A DNA stretch of 11,248 bases from Candidatus Altimarinota bacterium (lineage in GTDB: Bacteria > Patescibacteriota > Gracilibacteria > UM-FILTER-43-11). The stretch lies in contig JAOZLT010000031.1 in assembly GCA_029934675.1 (NCBI GenBank), forward strand, positions 1 to 11,248, in the 5' to 3' direction. Each line of letters starts with the position of its first letter. The first letter of the stretch is position 1. The notes beneath the pieces were generated by a model, which did not search any database, was not told the DNA's origin, and was given only the letters and a program-made list of their open reading frames with translations. A program made the position numbers and the translations under genes. Below, piece after piece: positions 1 through 6,317 of this stretch.

Positions 1-131
1 TTTTCCAATTTTTTATTCAGCAGAGCTCTCCTGTACTTAACAGTTAGTTGTAAGTAGTAATAACATTCAGAGATATTATGATACCAGTGCCACATTTTAC
101 TATCCAAATCTACCATGCCGTCATTATACAT
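1..131 (-). CDS. Partial IS200/IS605-like (Y1-type) transposase, N-terminal fragment
   Basis: An open frame begins at ATG 131 on the minus strand, after an in-frame TGA at 141-143. It stays open for 43 codons to the window edge, so its 3' part is missing here. A second possible start is ATG 116. The peptide has aromatic residues (residues 14-18, WHWYH) followed by YYYLQLTVKYRRALL at residues 24-38. That block resembles the first beta strand and the KYR turn at the start of IS200/IS605 TnpA and related REP-associated transposases, which cut and join single-stranded DNA at hairpins using an HUH motif and a catalytic Tyr. Those catalytic residues would lie beyond the edge and cannot be checked. 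Tandem hairpins just upstream (158-227) fit this family, whose ends are hairpins rather than inverted repeats. No Shine-Dalgarno is visible. The family call rests on one short block, so an unrelated small gene remains possible. Confidence 0.5.
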   Translation of the reverse strand, partial: MYNDGMVDLDSKMWHWYHNISECYYYLQLTVKYRRALLNKKLE

Positions 132-157
132 CAATTTCTGTCATAGCTTACCCGTCT

Positions 158-227
158 AATGGTATGTGGCAGAGACCGCATGATGAATGGCATGCGGCAG
201 AGACCGCATAATGAATGGAAAACCATT
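158..227. repeat. Two tandem 28-bp units with hairpins (REP-like or IS left-end candidate)
   Basis: Units at 164-191 and 192-219 differ at only a few positions. Each holds an 18-nt inverted repeat. The second (192-209) is perfect, ATGCGG-cagaga-CCGCAT, with a 6-bp stem. The first (164-181) has T for C at one stem position, which still pairs as U.G when the plus strand is single-stranded or transcribed, but gives an A.C mismatch on the other strand. A third small hairpin, AATGG-aaaa-CCATT, lies at 214-227, two bases past the dgt stop. There is no T tract, so this is not a standard intrinsic terminator. Position between dgt and the start of the transposase-like fragment suggests an IS200/IS605 left end or REP-like elements; this is inference. 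Confidence 0.7.
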
Positions 228-229
228 AT

Positions 230-1354
230 TTATTTTGAAAGCTTCTCATAAAGATCGAGTGCGAACTGGTCTGTCATCCCCGTAATATAATCTTTCACCA
301 GCACATAAGTTTCATCACTACTACTATTAAACTTTAACTTTTCAGGAACCAAACTAAAATCAGCCATCATTTTCTTAAATAAAAAGCTAATTACCTCCTG
401 CCCCTTAACATTTCTTTCAGATACGCCACTTGACCTATAAAAATTATCATAAAGAAAAGCTTTAAGCTTGCTAGAATCATCTTGAATCCCCTTAGTAAAT
501 GAACTTAATAGCTTATCCAAACTACAAATCTGCTCAACGCTATTAATTCCAAATTCATTAATCAATTTATCTGTATTTGTAACTAAATCATCAATCATTA
601 AACTCATTATTGATGAAATCATTGTAGGGACCAATAAATCAACAGACAGTTTTGAATCAACTTTCTCACTAGCCTTTTGCCATATGGAAATATGCTCTAA
701 ATCTCCAATTTTCAAAATATTTGCACGTAATCCATCATCAATATCATGATTCAAATACGCAATTTCATCAGCGATATTCACAATTTGAGCTTCTAATGAA
801 GGCATTTTCTGATCAGTAAGACTAGGTTTATCAAAAGACGTTCTATGTTTTATTAGCCCATCCCTAACTTCAAATGAAAGATTTAAACCAAAAAAATCAG
901 GCTTTTTTTGTTCCAAATACTCAACAACTCGCCTACTCTGTTCATTATGTTCAAAACCACTTCCATATCCTTTCATAAGCCTGTTCATTGAATCCTGACC
1001 AGCATGTCCAAATGGAGTATGTCCAAGATCATGTGCTAAAGCTATTGTCTCAGCAAGATCTTCATTTAGACCCAATATCCTTGCAATATCACGACTTATT
1101 TGAGCAACCTCCATTGTGTGAGTAAGGCGTGAACGATAATGATCTCCATAATTAGCTACAAATACTTGAGTCTTCCCCTTCAGGCGCCTAAATGACTTAG
1201 AGTGTATTACCCTGTCTCTATCACGCTGAAAACAAGTACGATAACCGCCCTCAGACTCTTCATGTTCCCTACCTTTACTTTCTGAGCTTTTAACCGCATA
1301 AGGAGCCAAGGTTTTCATCTCCCTTTCTTCAACCTGTTCACGTGTAATTATCAT
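230..1354 (-). CDS. dgt: Deoxyguanosinetriphosphate triphosphohydrolase-like HD protein
   Basis: This is a dGTPase-family metal hydrolase; the family cleaves dNTPs to deoxynucleoside plus tripolyphosphate and acts in nucleotide pool control in the cytoplasm. The 374-residue length is usual for the shorter dGTPase-like type. The HD metal site is intact: H79 in RLTHTMEV, H108-D109 in AHDLGHTPFGH, and D196 in IADEIAY. The family blocks YRTCFQRDRDRVIHSKSFRRL (39-58, in part) and FEHNEQSRR (134-142) are present. The start at 1354 is favoured because the first 20 residues (EQVEEREMKTLAPYA) match the usual family N-terminus, so the internal Met13 is not needed. It stands alone on the minus strand, divergent from the lipid-kinase gene. 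An AT-rich TATAAT lies only 14 bp upstream, so the leader would be very short. Whether dGTP is the preferred substrate cannot be read from sequence. Confidence 0.93.
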   Translation of the reverse strand: MIITREQVEEREMKTLAPYAVKSSESKGREHEESEGGYRTCFQRDRDRVIHSKSFRRLKGKTQVFVANYGDHYRSRLTHTMEVAQISRDIARILGLNEDLAETIALAHDLGHTPFGHAGQDSMNRLMKGYGSGFEHNEQSRRVVEYLEQKKPDFFGLNLSFEVRDGLIKHRTSFDKPSLTDQKMPSLEAQIVNIADEIAYLNHDIDDGLRANILKIGDLEHISIWQKASEKVDSKLSVDLLVPTMISSIMSLMIDDLVTNTDKLINEFGINSVEQICSLDKLLSSFTKGIQDDSSKLKAFLYDNFYRSSGVSERNVKGQEVISFLFKKMMADFSLVPEKLKFNSSSDETYVLVKDYITGMTDQFALDLYEKLSK

Positions 1355-1367
1355 TTTTATCTTAATT

Positions 1368-1375
1368 ATTATAAT
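1368..1375. promoter_or_regulatory. Possible -10 element(s) in the dgt/lipid-kinase divergent spacer
   Basis: The octamer ATTATAAT contains TATAAT on both strands (1368-1373 minus, 1370-1375 plus). On the minus strand it would place a transcript start about 7 bases from the dgt ATG. No convincing -35 hexamer sits 16-18 bp upstream on either strand, and the spacer is AT-rich, so chance occurrence is a real possibility. Confidence 0.25.
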
Positions 1376-1440
1376 GGAAAATAATACTTAAATAAGCTAT
1401 CATACCTACGTTTTCAATACAACTTAACAAGAGTCTCAAA

Positions 1441-1512
1441 TGCGAGCATGAGTCACAAAAAAATACACTTAAGACTTAAGGCTCGCAAAGTCTTCCGTAG
1501 CTTTAAGCGAAG
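1441..1512. repeat. Intergenic repeat/palindrome module upstream of the lipid-kinase gene
   Basis: A 7-bp inverted repeat, TGCGAGC at 1441-1447 and GCTCGCA at 1481-1487, encloses an exact tandem heptamer ACTTAAG (1467-1473, 1474-1480). It is followed by CTTCCGTAGCTTTAAGCGAAGG, given here in two parts: CTTCCGTAGCTT at 1491-1502 and TAAGCGAAGG at 1503-1512. These can pair CTTC..GCTT with AAGCGAAG, leaving a four-base bulge. The style matches the modules at 2557-2578 and 8876-8920. It ends just before ATG 1515. Confidence 0.5.
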
Positions 1513-1514
1513 GA

Positions 1515-2117
1515 ATGGCACTCGCACTAAATAATATGCACTTAAAAGAAATTCGCCGACAATTAATTCATCTACTTTATGGCCCAATATTAGTTCTTTT
1601 GCATTATTATGGATTTTTGACTTTGGAAATCCTTTTTGGCGTAATAATAGGGGGAAGCATAATGTCTCTCATGATTAAAAAGAAAAAAATGAATAGCATT
1701 AGATGGCTATTAAGTCATTTTGAACGCAATCATCATATGGAAAATTTTCCTGGTCGCGGAGTACTTTTTTTTACAATAGGAGCTTTTTTAGTACTACTGT
1801 TATTTGAAAAAGAACTAGCTTATGCAGGAATTCTTATGTTAAGCATCGGAGATGCTGCCTCTAACATCATAGGTAGACACTTCGGAAAAATAAAAACAAA
1901 ACTAAATCCAAACAAATATATAGAAGGAACACTTGTAGGGATTATTTTATCCATACCAATTGCATATTATTTTGTGCCAAACATATGGGCAGCCATATCG
2001 GCATCATGTATTGCGATGTTTTTAGAAATGCCAAATGTAAAGATATTTAATTTTGAAATAGACGACAATCTACTAATACCTATTGGAGCTAGCTTTACAT
2101 TAAGTTTATTTGTGTAA
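1515..2117 (+). CDS. SEC59/dolichol kinase-like polyprenol or diacylglycerol kinase (CTP-transferase fold)
   Basis: A polytopic membrane enzyme of the SEC59/DGK1/VTE5 group (COG0170), whose members phosphorylate lipid alcohols such as dolichol, phytol or diacylglycerol, usually with CTP. The 200 residues hold about six or seven hydrophobic segments (roughly 17-35, 37-54, 83-98, 100-118, 140-154, 157-172, 186-200). Between them is the conserved cytosolic signature: SIGDAASNIIGRHFGK at 110-125 and K-Y-IEGT at 134-139. FPGRGVLFFTIGA (78-90) is also typical. The actual lipid and nucleotide are not shown by sequence. The start is uncertain: ATG 1515 directly abuts the repeat module, with AAGGA at zero spacing, while Met8 at 1536 lies just before HLKEIRRQLIHL, where family members usually begin. 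It is first of four plus-strand genes with mostly envelope-related features. Confidence 0.82.
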   Translation: MALALNNMHLKEIRRQLIHLLYGPILVLLHYYGFLTLEILFGVIIGGSIMSLMIKKKKMNSIRWLLSHFERNHHMENFPGRGVLFFTIGAFLVLLLFEKELAYAGILMLSIGDAASNIIGRHFGKIKTKLNPNKYIEGTLVGIILSIPIAYYFVPNIWAAISASCIAMFLEMPNVKIFNFEIDDNLLIPIGASFTLSLFV

Positions 2118-2144
2118 ATTTAATTTGTATTAAAAAATTAAACT

Positions 2145-2501
2145 GTGGATAAAAAAGAATTTGGAAAAAAAGGAGAAGAAAAAGGAGTCGAATTTTTGAA
2201 GAAAAAAGGTTACGAAATTATTGATAGAAATTACCTAAAAAGAACGGGGGAAATTGATATTATTGCCTTTGACCCAAAATATAAAGAATATGTATTTGTC
2301 GAAGTAAAAACTCGAAAAAATTCTAATTTCGGATACCCCGAAGAATTTGTTGATGATGAAAAAATGGAAAAAATCACCGAAACCGCCGAAAACTGGCTCA
2401 CAGACAATAATATAAAAAATCCTGAATGGCGAATTGATATAATTAGTATAGAATGGGGTGAGAAAGAACCCGAAATCAGACATTTGGAAAATATAAGTTA
2501 A
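2145..2501 (+). CDS. yraN: YraN/UPF0102 family protein, endonuclease-like fold
   Basis: A 118-residue protein of the UPF0102 family (PF02021), which has a restriction-endonuclease-like PD-(D/E)XK core but no settled cellular role; links to DNA repair or competence are suggestions only. The core is complete: GEEKG near 10-14 gives the helix Glu, GEIDIIAFD at 35-43 supplies D38, and FVEVKTRKN at 51-59 supplies E53 and K55. NFGYPEEFVDDEKMEKI (61-77) is the usual next block, and WRIDIISIEW (95-104) forms the last strand. Length is normal for the family. The start is GTG at 2145, chosen because MDKKEFGKKGEE matches the family N-terminus and no upstream ATG fits. It follows the lipid-kinase gene by 27 bp with no Shine-Dalgarno. 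The genes on either side are membrane or surface genes, so the context says little about function. Confidence 0.9.
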   Translation: MDKKEFGKKGEEKGVEFLKKKGYEIIDRNYLKRTGEIDIIAFDPKYKEYVFVEVKTRKNSNFGYPEEFVDDEKMEKITETAENWLTDNNIKNPEWRIDIISIEWGEKEPEIRHLENIS

Positions 2502-2511
2502 TTATAGCTAG

Positions 2512-2596
2512 TTTTTAGGTTATAGTTTGTAATGCGTAATAACTACAACCTAAAAACCTGCCTACCGAACAAGCAAGCTACAAACTACAACCTAAA
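2512..2596. repeat. Nested inverted/direct repeat with inserted GC-rich module
   Basis: The left arm TTTTTAGGTTATAGTT (2512-2527) pairs with AACTACAACCTAAAAA (2541-2556) at 15 of 16 positions, with a 13-nt loop. The 14-mer AACTACAACCTAAA occurs again at 2583-2596, so two direct copies flank the 22-nt segment 2557-2578 (CCTGCCTACC then GAACAAGCAAGC). The second copy ends three bases before the ATG of the next gene. The GC-rich insert shares GCCTACC and CCGAAC-AAGC-AG words with 8876-8920. The hairpin lacks a T tract on the plus strand, so it is a poor intrinsic terminator. Confidence 0.75.
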
Positions 2597-2599
2597 TCA

Positions 2600-3565
2600 A
2601 TGAGTACCAAAATTAAAAACACCTTAGTATTCAGCTTATCAATTCTATTGGCTACGGGAGTCTATATTTGGTTTTATCCTATGAATAAAGGCACTTTAAA
2701 TATAACAACCAACGTCTCTGAATATATAATAACAACAAGAGAAAAAACTATCCAGTGTCAAAAAAATCCTTGCCTCATACCGCTAAAATCAGGCATACAT
2801 AAGCTGACACTAAATAAAGATGACTATTTTGAGCAAGCCCAATCTACAATTATTAGGAGGGGGAAACAAGAAAAGTTAATAATAACACTCAAAAAGATTC
2901 CTTCTTTAAAAATAAGCACAGAGACACCTCCAAATATCAATAAAATTTCTCAAAAATTACCTAATAAACTTAATAATAAGCAAATACAATCACCAACATG
3001 GGATCAAGATGAAAAACAAATTGCTTATATTGACAGAAATGATGACAAATTAAAAATTTGGAAAAATAATAATTCAAAAATAATTGCTTCACTTAAAAAT
3101 ATCAGTAAAAACTTTAAATTATATTGGTCGCCTAATCAAATGTACTTATTCGGAGTAGATAATAATGCAATTTATTTTATAGACATTCTAAAAGCTACAC
3201 GTAAAAAAAGTATTCTTAATCTCAGCCCACAAAATTCTAAATGGTCCTTAGATAATAATTATTTATTACTAAATAATAAAAATAATAAGCTTTATAAAAT
3301 AAATATATCCGGTAACGAAATATTATCTCTAGAAGTTGAGATAAATTTAGAGAATTCTAAATGGAAGGAATATAATAACCTTGTTTATTACGCAAATAAC
3401 ATAGAAACAAACAGCTCAACAATCGCTTTATTCAACACAATTACACAAACCAACGAAATGATTATGTCAAAAACAGAATTTTCTATAGACAAAATAAGTA
3501 CAAATAATGATATAATCTACTTCCATAACCCATCTTTAAGCACTTGGTATAAATTAGATTTTTAA
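2600..3565 (+). CDS. Membrane-anchored PEGA-domain protein with beta-propeller-like repeats
   Basis: A predicted extracytoplasmic protein of 321 residues. Residues 8-25 form one hydrophobic helix after a Lys-containing N-terminus, so it is likely an uncleaved anchor or signal. Residues 30-99 resemble a PEGA domain: GTLNITTNVSEY at 31-42, then PCLIPLKSGIHKLTLNKDDYF at 57-77 (in part), then a basic RRGKQEKLIITLKK strand. Residues 130-320 carry WD40/TolB-like blades, seen as repeated tryptophan-led motifs SPTWDQDEKQIAYI (131-144), YWSPNQMYLFGV (175-186) and KWSLDNNYLLL (214-224). No catalytic site is seen; a binding or scaffold role at the cell surface is inferred. Two cysteines, C53 and C58, could form a disulfide. 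The gene is very rich in Asn and Lys. It ends 3 bp before the glycoside hydrolase, so the two are probably co-transcribed and may act together. Confidence 0.7.
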   Translation: MSTKIKNTLVFSLSILLATGVYIWFYPMNKGTLNITTNVSEYIITTREKTIQCQKNPCLIPLKSGIHKLTLNKDDYFEQAQSTIIRRGKQEKLIITLKKIPSLKISTETPPNINKISQKLPNKLNNKQIQSPTWDQDEKQIAYIDRNDDKLKIWKNNNSKIIASLKNISKNFKLYWSPNQMYLFGVDNNAIYFIDILKATRKKSILNLSPQNSKWSLDNNYLLLNNKNNKLYKINISGNEILSLEVEINLENSKWKEYNNLVYYANNIETNSSTIALFNTITQTNEMIMSKTEFSIDKISTNNDIIYFHNPSLSTWYKLDF

Positions 3566-3568
3566 TTA

Positions 3569-4762
3569 ATGAAAAACGGAAAAAGAATATTAATAACGGG
3601 GATACTAAGTTTATTTCTTTTTGTGTCACTACAAAGAATTGTTTTTGCTAAAGAGGAAAATAGTGGAATTTTATGGTATTTTTTAAAAATATTTAAACAA
3701 CCCGAAATATCTGAAAATATCATAGAAAAGAAGATAAAGATTAAAATGCCACAATATGTAAAATCAATCTACATTACAGCCGATACAATGAGTACTAAAC
3801 GAGGAAAACAACTGATTGATACAGCTGTAAAAAATGGAGGAAATGCGGTAGTAATCGATATTGAACATGGAGGAGGACAGCTAGCATTTAACCCAAAAAA
3901 TGAATATCTAAAAAATATTAACCCAGGTCGCTCAACTTTAAACGATATACCCACCTATATAGATGAATTACATAAAAAAGGAGTCTATGTTATTGCACGT
4001 CAAGTAATTTTTAATGACCCCTACACAAGTACACGTAAGCCAGAATGGAGAATAAATTACGCTCACGGTAGTGGGACCTATGACTACAGATGGCTGGACC
4101 CATCCAAACCAGGAGTTCAAAATTACAACCTATATATAATGCAGGAGGTTGCAGAACTCGGATTCGATGAAATTCAATTTGATTATATACGATTTCCTGC
4201 TGCAAATATCGGCTATCTGGACTTTTATTATGATGAAGAAAAATTTAGTAGAACTGATGTAATTAACGACTTTTTAAGCAAAGCCAGACGAATTGCAGAT
4301 AGCCACAATATAAAACTAAGTGTTGATGTTTTTGGTGCCATTGTATTTGGAAATGTAGACTGGAAAATTGTAGGTCAAGATGCTACTGGAATGGCAGAAT
4401 ATGTAGATGCTATTTATCCTATGACATACCCTTCACACGTAAGCCCTGGTTATTATGGCCATAACAACCCTTATGGCGACCCATACTCATTTGTACACGA
4501 TTCCATCAAACGCTTTGTTGAAAAAGTAAACGGAAAAGCAGAAATAAGAACTTGGGTACAAGGATTCCCATTAAAAGTTAATTTTGGAACATGGTTTATA
4601 AAAGACCAAATAAAAGCTACATATGACGCAGGGGGCACAGGCTTCGCCATATGGAGTCCTGGCAATTATTACACCTACAGCTGGTCATCTCTTGATATGA
4701 CACCAGAAATAAAGAAAGAAACTGTATTAGAGGATGGAACCGGAGATACTCCTATAAAATAA
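3569..4762 (+). CDS. Secreted putative glycoside hydrolase, DUF4015 family
   Basis: A 397-residue protein that looks like the DUF4015 putative glycosidases (PF13200, COG1306), predicted TIM-barrel enzymes without well-established substrates. Residues 1-27 form a signal peptide (KNGKR, hydrophobic core 7-20, possible cleavage after VFA). The barrel starts near 62 (QYVKSIYITADTMSTKRGK). Key blocks follow: GGNAVVIDIEHGGGQLAF (90-107), GVYVIARQVIFNDP (138-151), the signature GFDEIQFDYIRFP (198-210) with candidate acidic residues E201 and D205, LSVDVFG (250-256) with D253, YVDAIYPMTYPSHV (278-291), and the closing GGTGFAIWSPGNYY (355-368). Length and order are normal, with no break. It follows the PEGA protein with a 3-bp gap and ATG start. 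Cleavage of a cell-wall or surface polysaccharide is a reasonable guess from family and signal peptide, not something the sequence proves. Confidence 0.88.
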   Translation: MKNGKRILITGILSLFLFVSLQRIVFAKEENSGILWYFLKIFKQPEISENIIEKKIKIKMPQYVKSIYITADTMSTKRGKQLIDTAVKNGGNAVVIDIEHGGGQLAFNPKNEYLKNINPGRSTLNDIPTYIDELHKKGVYVIARQVIFNDPYTSTRKPEWRINYAHGSGTYDYRWLDPSKPGVQNYNLYIMQEVAELGFDEIQFDYIRFPAANIGYLDFYYDEEKFSRTDVINDFLSKARRIADSHNIKLSVDVFGAIVFGNVDWKIVGQDATGMAEYVDAIYPMTYPSHVSPGYYGHNNPYGDPYSFVHDSIKRFVEKVNGKAEIRTWVQGFPLKVNFGTWFIKDQIKATYDAGGTGFAIWSPGNYYTYSWSSLDMTPEIKKETVLEDGTGDTPIK

Positions 4763-5279
4763 TCATTGTACGGTAATACTTCATCTATTCGCTTAATTTA
4801 TACTCCTATTATATTGCGGTAAAAATCGTGACTTACTTTTTCGATGTAATGATACTTTTAAGTGTAGCGATGCTATTTAATTCACCCTTCTTCATTTTTT
4901 TATGGAAAAAAACGAAGCAAAAAAACCACTAGGAATCACTAATCATAAATCAGCATTGTACCTTATATTACCAATGTGCAGAACGTGACCCCTAAACCCT
5001 TATCTTTTTACTTTCTTTACCCGCCCAGCTCAAAAAGTATCGTTCGAACGGACTCATCTAAAAAAGTGAGTGTCGTAATAACATAACGTCCGTCGGTAGT
5101 ATTTGTAATCGGCTAAATTGTAAAAAACCATGACCATCTCCAAATCATAAGAAGATCACAGTTCAAGACATTCCTAAAAATCCATCCCGATAAATCCATC
5201 CAATCCCGAGAATCAGCGGTTCAGACAAGGGGGCTACTGGGAGAGGCTTACCCCGTACAACGATTATCCTACAAACAAC
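4763..5279. other. Convergent intergenic region with no supported gene
   Basis: About 517 bp between two converging transcription units. No frame longer than a few tens of codons is open on either strand. Short frames include GTG 4828-4932 plus (34 codons, hydrophobic then basic), ATG 4902-4988 plus (28 codons), and an ATG-less 31-codon stretch at 5020-5112 minus; none has recognisable family motifs. The part from about 5040 to 5260 is clearly richer in G and C than its surroundings. It contains a 10-bp palindrome CGTTCGAACG (5041-5050) and a direct repeat AAATCCATCC (5178-5187, 5192-5201). I see no intrinsic terminator for the plus-strand genes. A decayed gene or an unrecognised structured RNA are both possible. 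Confidence 0.5.
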
Positions 5280-5322
5280 AAAAAACCCGCCATTCTAAGC
5301 TTAACGCCAAGAACAAACGGGC
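5280..5322 (-). terminator. Intrinsic terminator of the ribosomal operon, after rpsI
   Basis: Read on the minus strand, GCCCG begins 14 bases after the rpsI stop. The arm CCCGTT pairs with GGCGGG, including two G.U pairs; a small internal loop follows, then TTCT pairs with AGAA. A run of six T residues (5280-5285 as A on the plus strand) follows directly. The 13-nt loop contains AAGCTT. Placement right after the last gene supports the call. Confidence 0.8.
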
Positions 5323-5335
5323 TCTGATAACAAAA

Positions 5336-5773
5336 TTACCTCTTTGCCCACTGAGGAGCCCGTCTAGCACCATGTAATCCTGGCTTCTTACGCTCTTTAA
5401 CACGCGAATCTCTAGTTAGGAAACCTACCTTCTTTAAAACAGCTCTAAGAGCAGGGTCAAATACAATCAAAGCTTTTGAAATTCCATGTCGGACTGCATC
5501 TGACTGAGAAGAAACACCGCCACCAACAACTTTTACAGTAATATCAAAATTCTTAAGCATATCAACCAACTTAAGTGGCGCTTTTATATTCCCAATCAAT
5601 GATCCAAAAAAGTATTCCTTCATTGGCTTATCATTAATAACAATATCTCCTTTTCCATTTTCATAAAGGCGAACACGTGCTACAGAAGTTTTTCTTTTTC
5701 CGTTAGCATAAAAATAACGACCTTTACGTACAGTTGATGTTTCCTTTGTTGTCTTATCTTCAGTCTTAGGCAT
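5336..5773 (-). CDS. rpsI: 30S ribosomal protein S9 (uS9)
   Basis: Small-subunit protein whose basic C-terminal tail reaches the decoding-site P tRNA. The 145 residues include the family core RYFYANGKRKTSVARVRLY (19-37), NDKPMKEYF (47-55), VKVVGGGVSSQSDAVRHGISKAL (81-103, in part) and the terminal DSRVKERKKPGLHGARRAPQWAKR region, ending in the required KR. It is about 15 residues longer than E. coli S9 because of a charged, Thr-rich N-terminal extension (1-17) before RKGRYFY. It is the last gene of the operon, 11 bp after rplM and just before the terminator, the usual L13-S9 pairing. Translation start ATG 5773 has only T/A-rich sequence upstream and no Shine-Dalgarno. Confidence 0.97.
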   Translation of the reverse strand: MPKTEDKTTKETSTVRKGRYFYANGKRKTSVARVRLYENGKGDIVINDKPMKEYFFGSLIGNIKAPLKLVDMLKNFDITVKVVGGGVSSQSDAVRHGISKALIVFDPALRAVLKKVGFLTRDSRVKERKKPGLHGARRAPQWAKR

Positions 5774-5784
5774 AAAAATTAAAA

Positions 5785-6222
5785 TTAAATAGAAAGGATT
5801 TCTAGTTTCTGTCCTACATGAGGATGTTCTGGACCAGCATATACATTCAGTTTCTTTAAAATAAATTTCTTTAAACGATTACGAGGAATCATACCAGCTA
5901 CAGCCTCATTTAAAATTTTTGTAGGATTTAGCTTTCGAACAGTGGCAATAGGCTTACGACGTAAATGACCAATATAACCTGTATGATGGATATATTCTTT
6001 CTGTTCCTCCTTTTTACCAGTTAATTTTACCTTTTCAGCATTTATAACCACTACATAATCACCCATATCTAAATGAGGAGTAAATACCGGCTTATTTTTG
6101 CCTCTTAAAATTACTGCAATCTCAGTAGCAAGACGGCCAAGTGTCTTTCCATCTGCATCTACCAAATACCATTTTTTATCAGATCTAGATTCAACCTTTG
6201 GTGTATAAGTTTTAAATGTCAT
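5785..6222 (-). CDS. rplM: 50S ribosomal protein L13 (uL13)
   Basis: An early-assembling large-subunit protein. The 145 residues are close to the usual length, and the order of conserved blocks is complete: KKWYLVDADGKTLGRLAT (16-33), LRGKNKPVFTPHLDMGDYVVV (39-59, in part), INAEKVKLTGKK (60-71), YIHHTGYIGHLR (77-88), AVAGMIPRNRLKKFILKKLNVYAG (108-131, in part) and HPHVGQKLEIL (134-144). It follows rplQ by 95 bp of AT-rich spacer (6223-6317) and precedes rpsI by 11 bp. Many bacteria keep L13-S9 as a separate unit; here it sits directly behind the alpha operon, as in several Gram-positive genomes. The spacer shows no clear promoter or terminator, so read-through from rplQ is assumed. Confidence 0.97.
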   Translation of the reverse strand: MTFKTYTPKVESRSDKKWYLVDADGKTLGRLATEIAVILRGKNKPVFTPHLDMGDYVVVINAEKVKLTGKKEEQKEYIHHTGYIGHLRRKPIATVRKLNPTKILNEAVAGMIPRNRLKKFILKKLNVYAGPEHPHVGQKLEILSI

Positions 6223-6317
6223 ATTATGATTAGAAGATTCAAGATTATAATATTATAAGATTATTTTTTGTAATAATAAGTAAAACAAACATTTATAACC
6301 TTATAATTTTGTAGTAA

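Noticed and set aside
164..219. CRISPR array from the two 28-bp repeats
   Set aside because: The units are directly adjacent, with no spacers, only two copies, and no cas genes nearby.
2235..2483. 82-codon minus-strand frame opposite yraN
   Set aside because: Low-complexity Phe/Ile-rich antisense shadow of a well-conserved gene.
4011..4665. Minus-strand frames opposite the glycoside hydrolase (also 3769-3954)
   Set aside because: All are antisense to an intact conserved gene and show no motifs.
5036..5055. tRNA T-arm (GTTCGAAC)
   Set aside because: The flanking bases do not form a T stem, and no acceptor, D or anticodon arms can be drawn around it.
5033..5062. Hammerhead-like ribozyme on the minus strand (GATGAGTCC then a CGTTCGAACG hairpin)
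   Set aside because: The core lacks CUGAUGA in full and has no GAAA after the hairpin, so the catalytic core is absent.
4902..5069. One longer gene if TGA at 4986-4988 were read through as Gly
   Set aside because: map ends on TGA with a normal C-terminus and no ribosomal gene contains in-frame TGA, so there is no sign of recoding.
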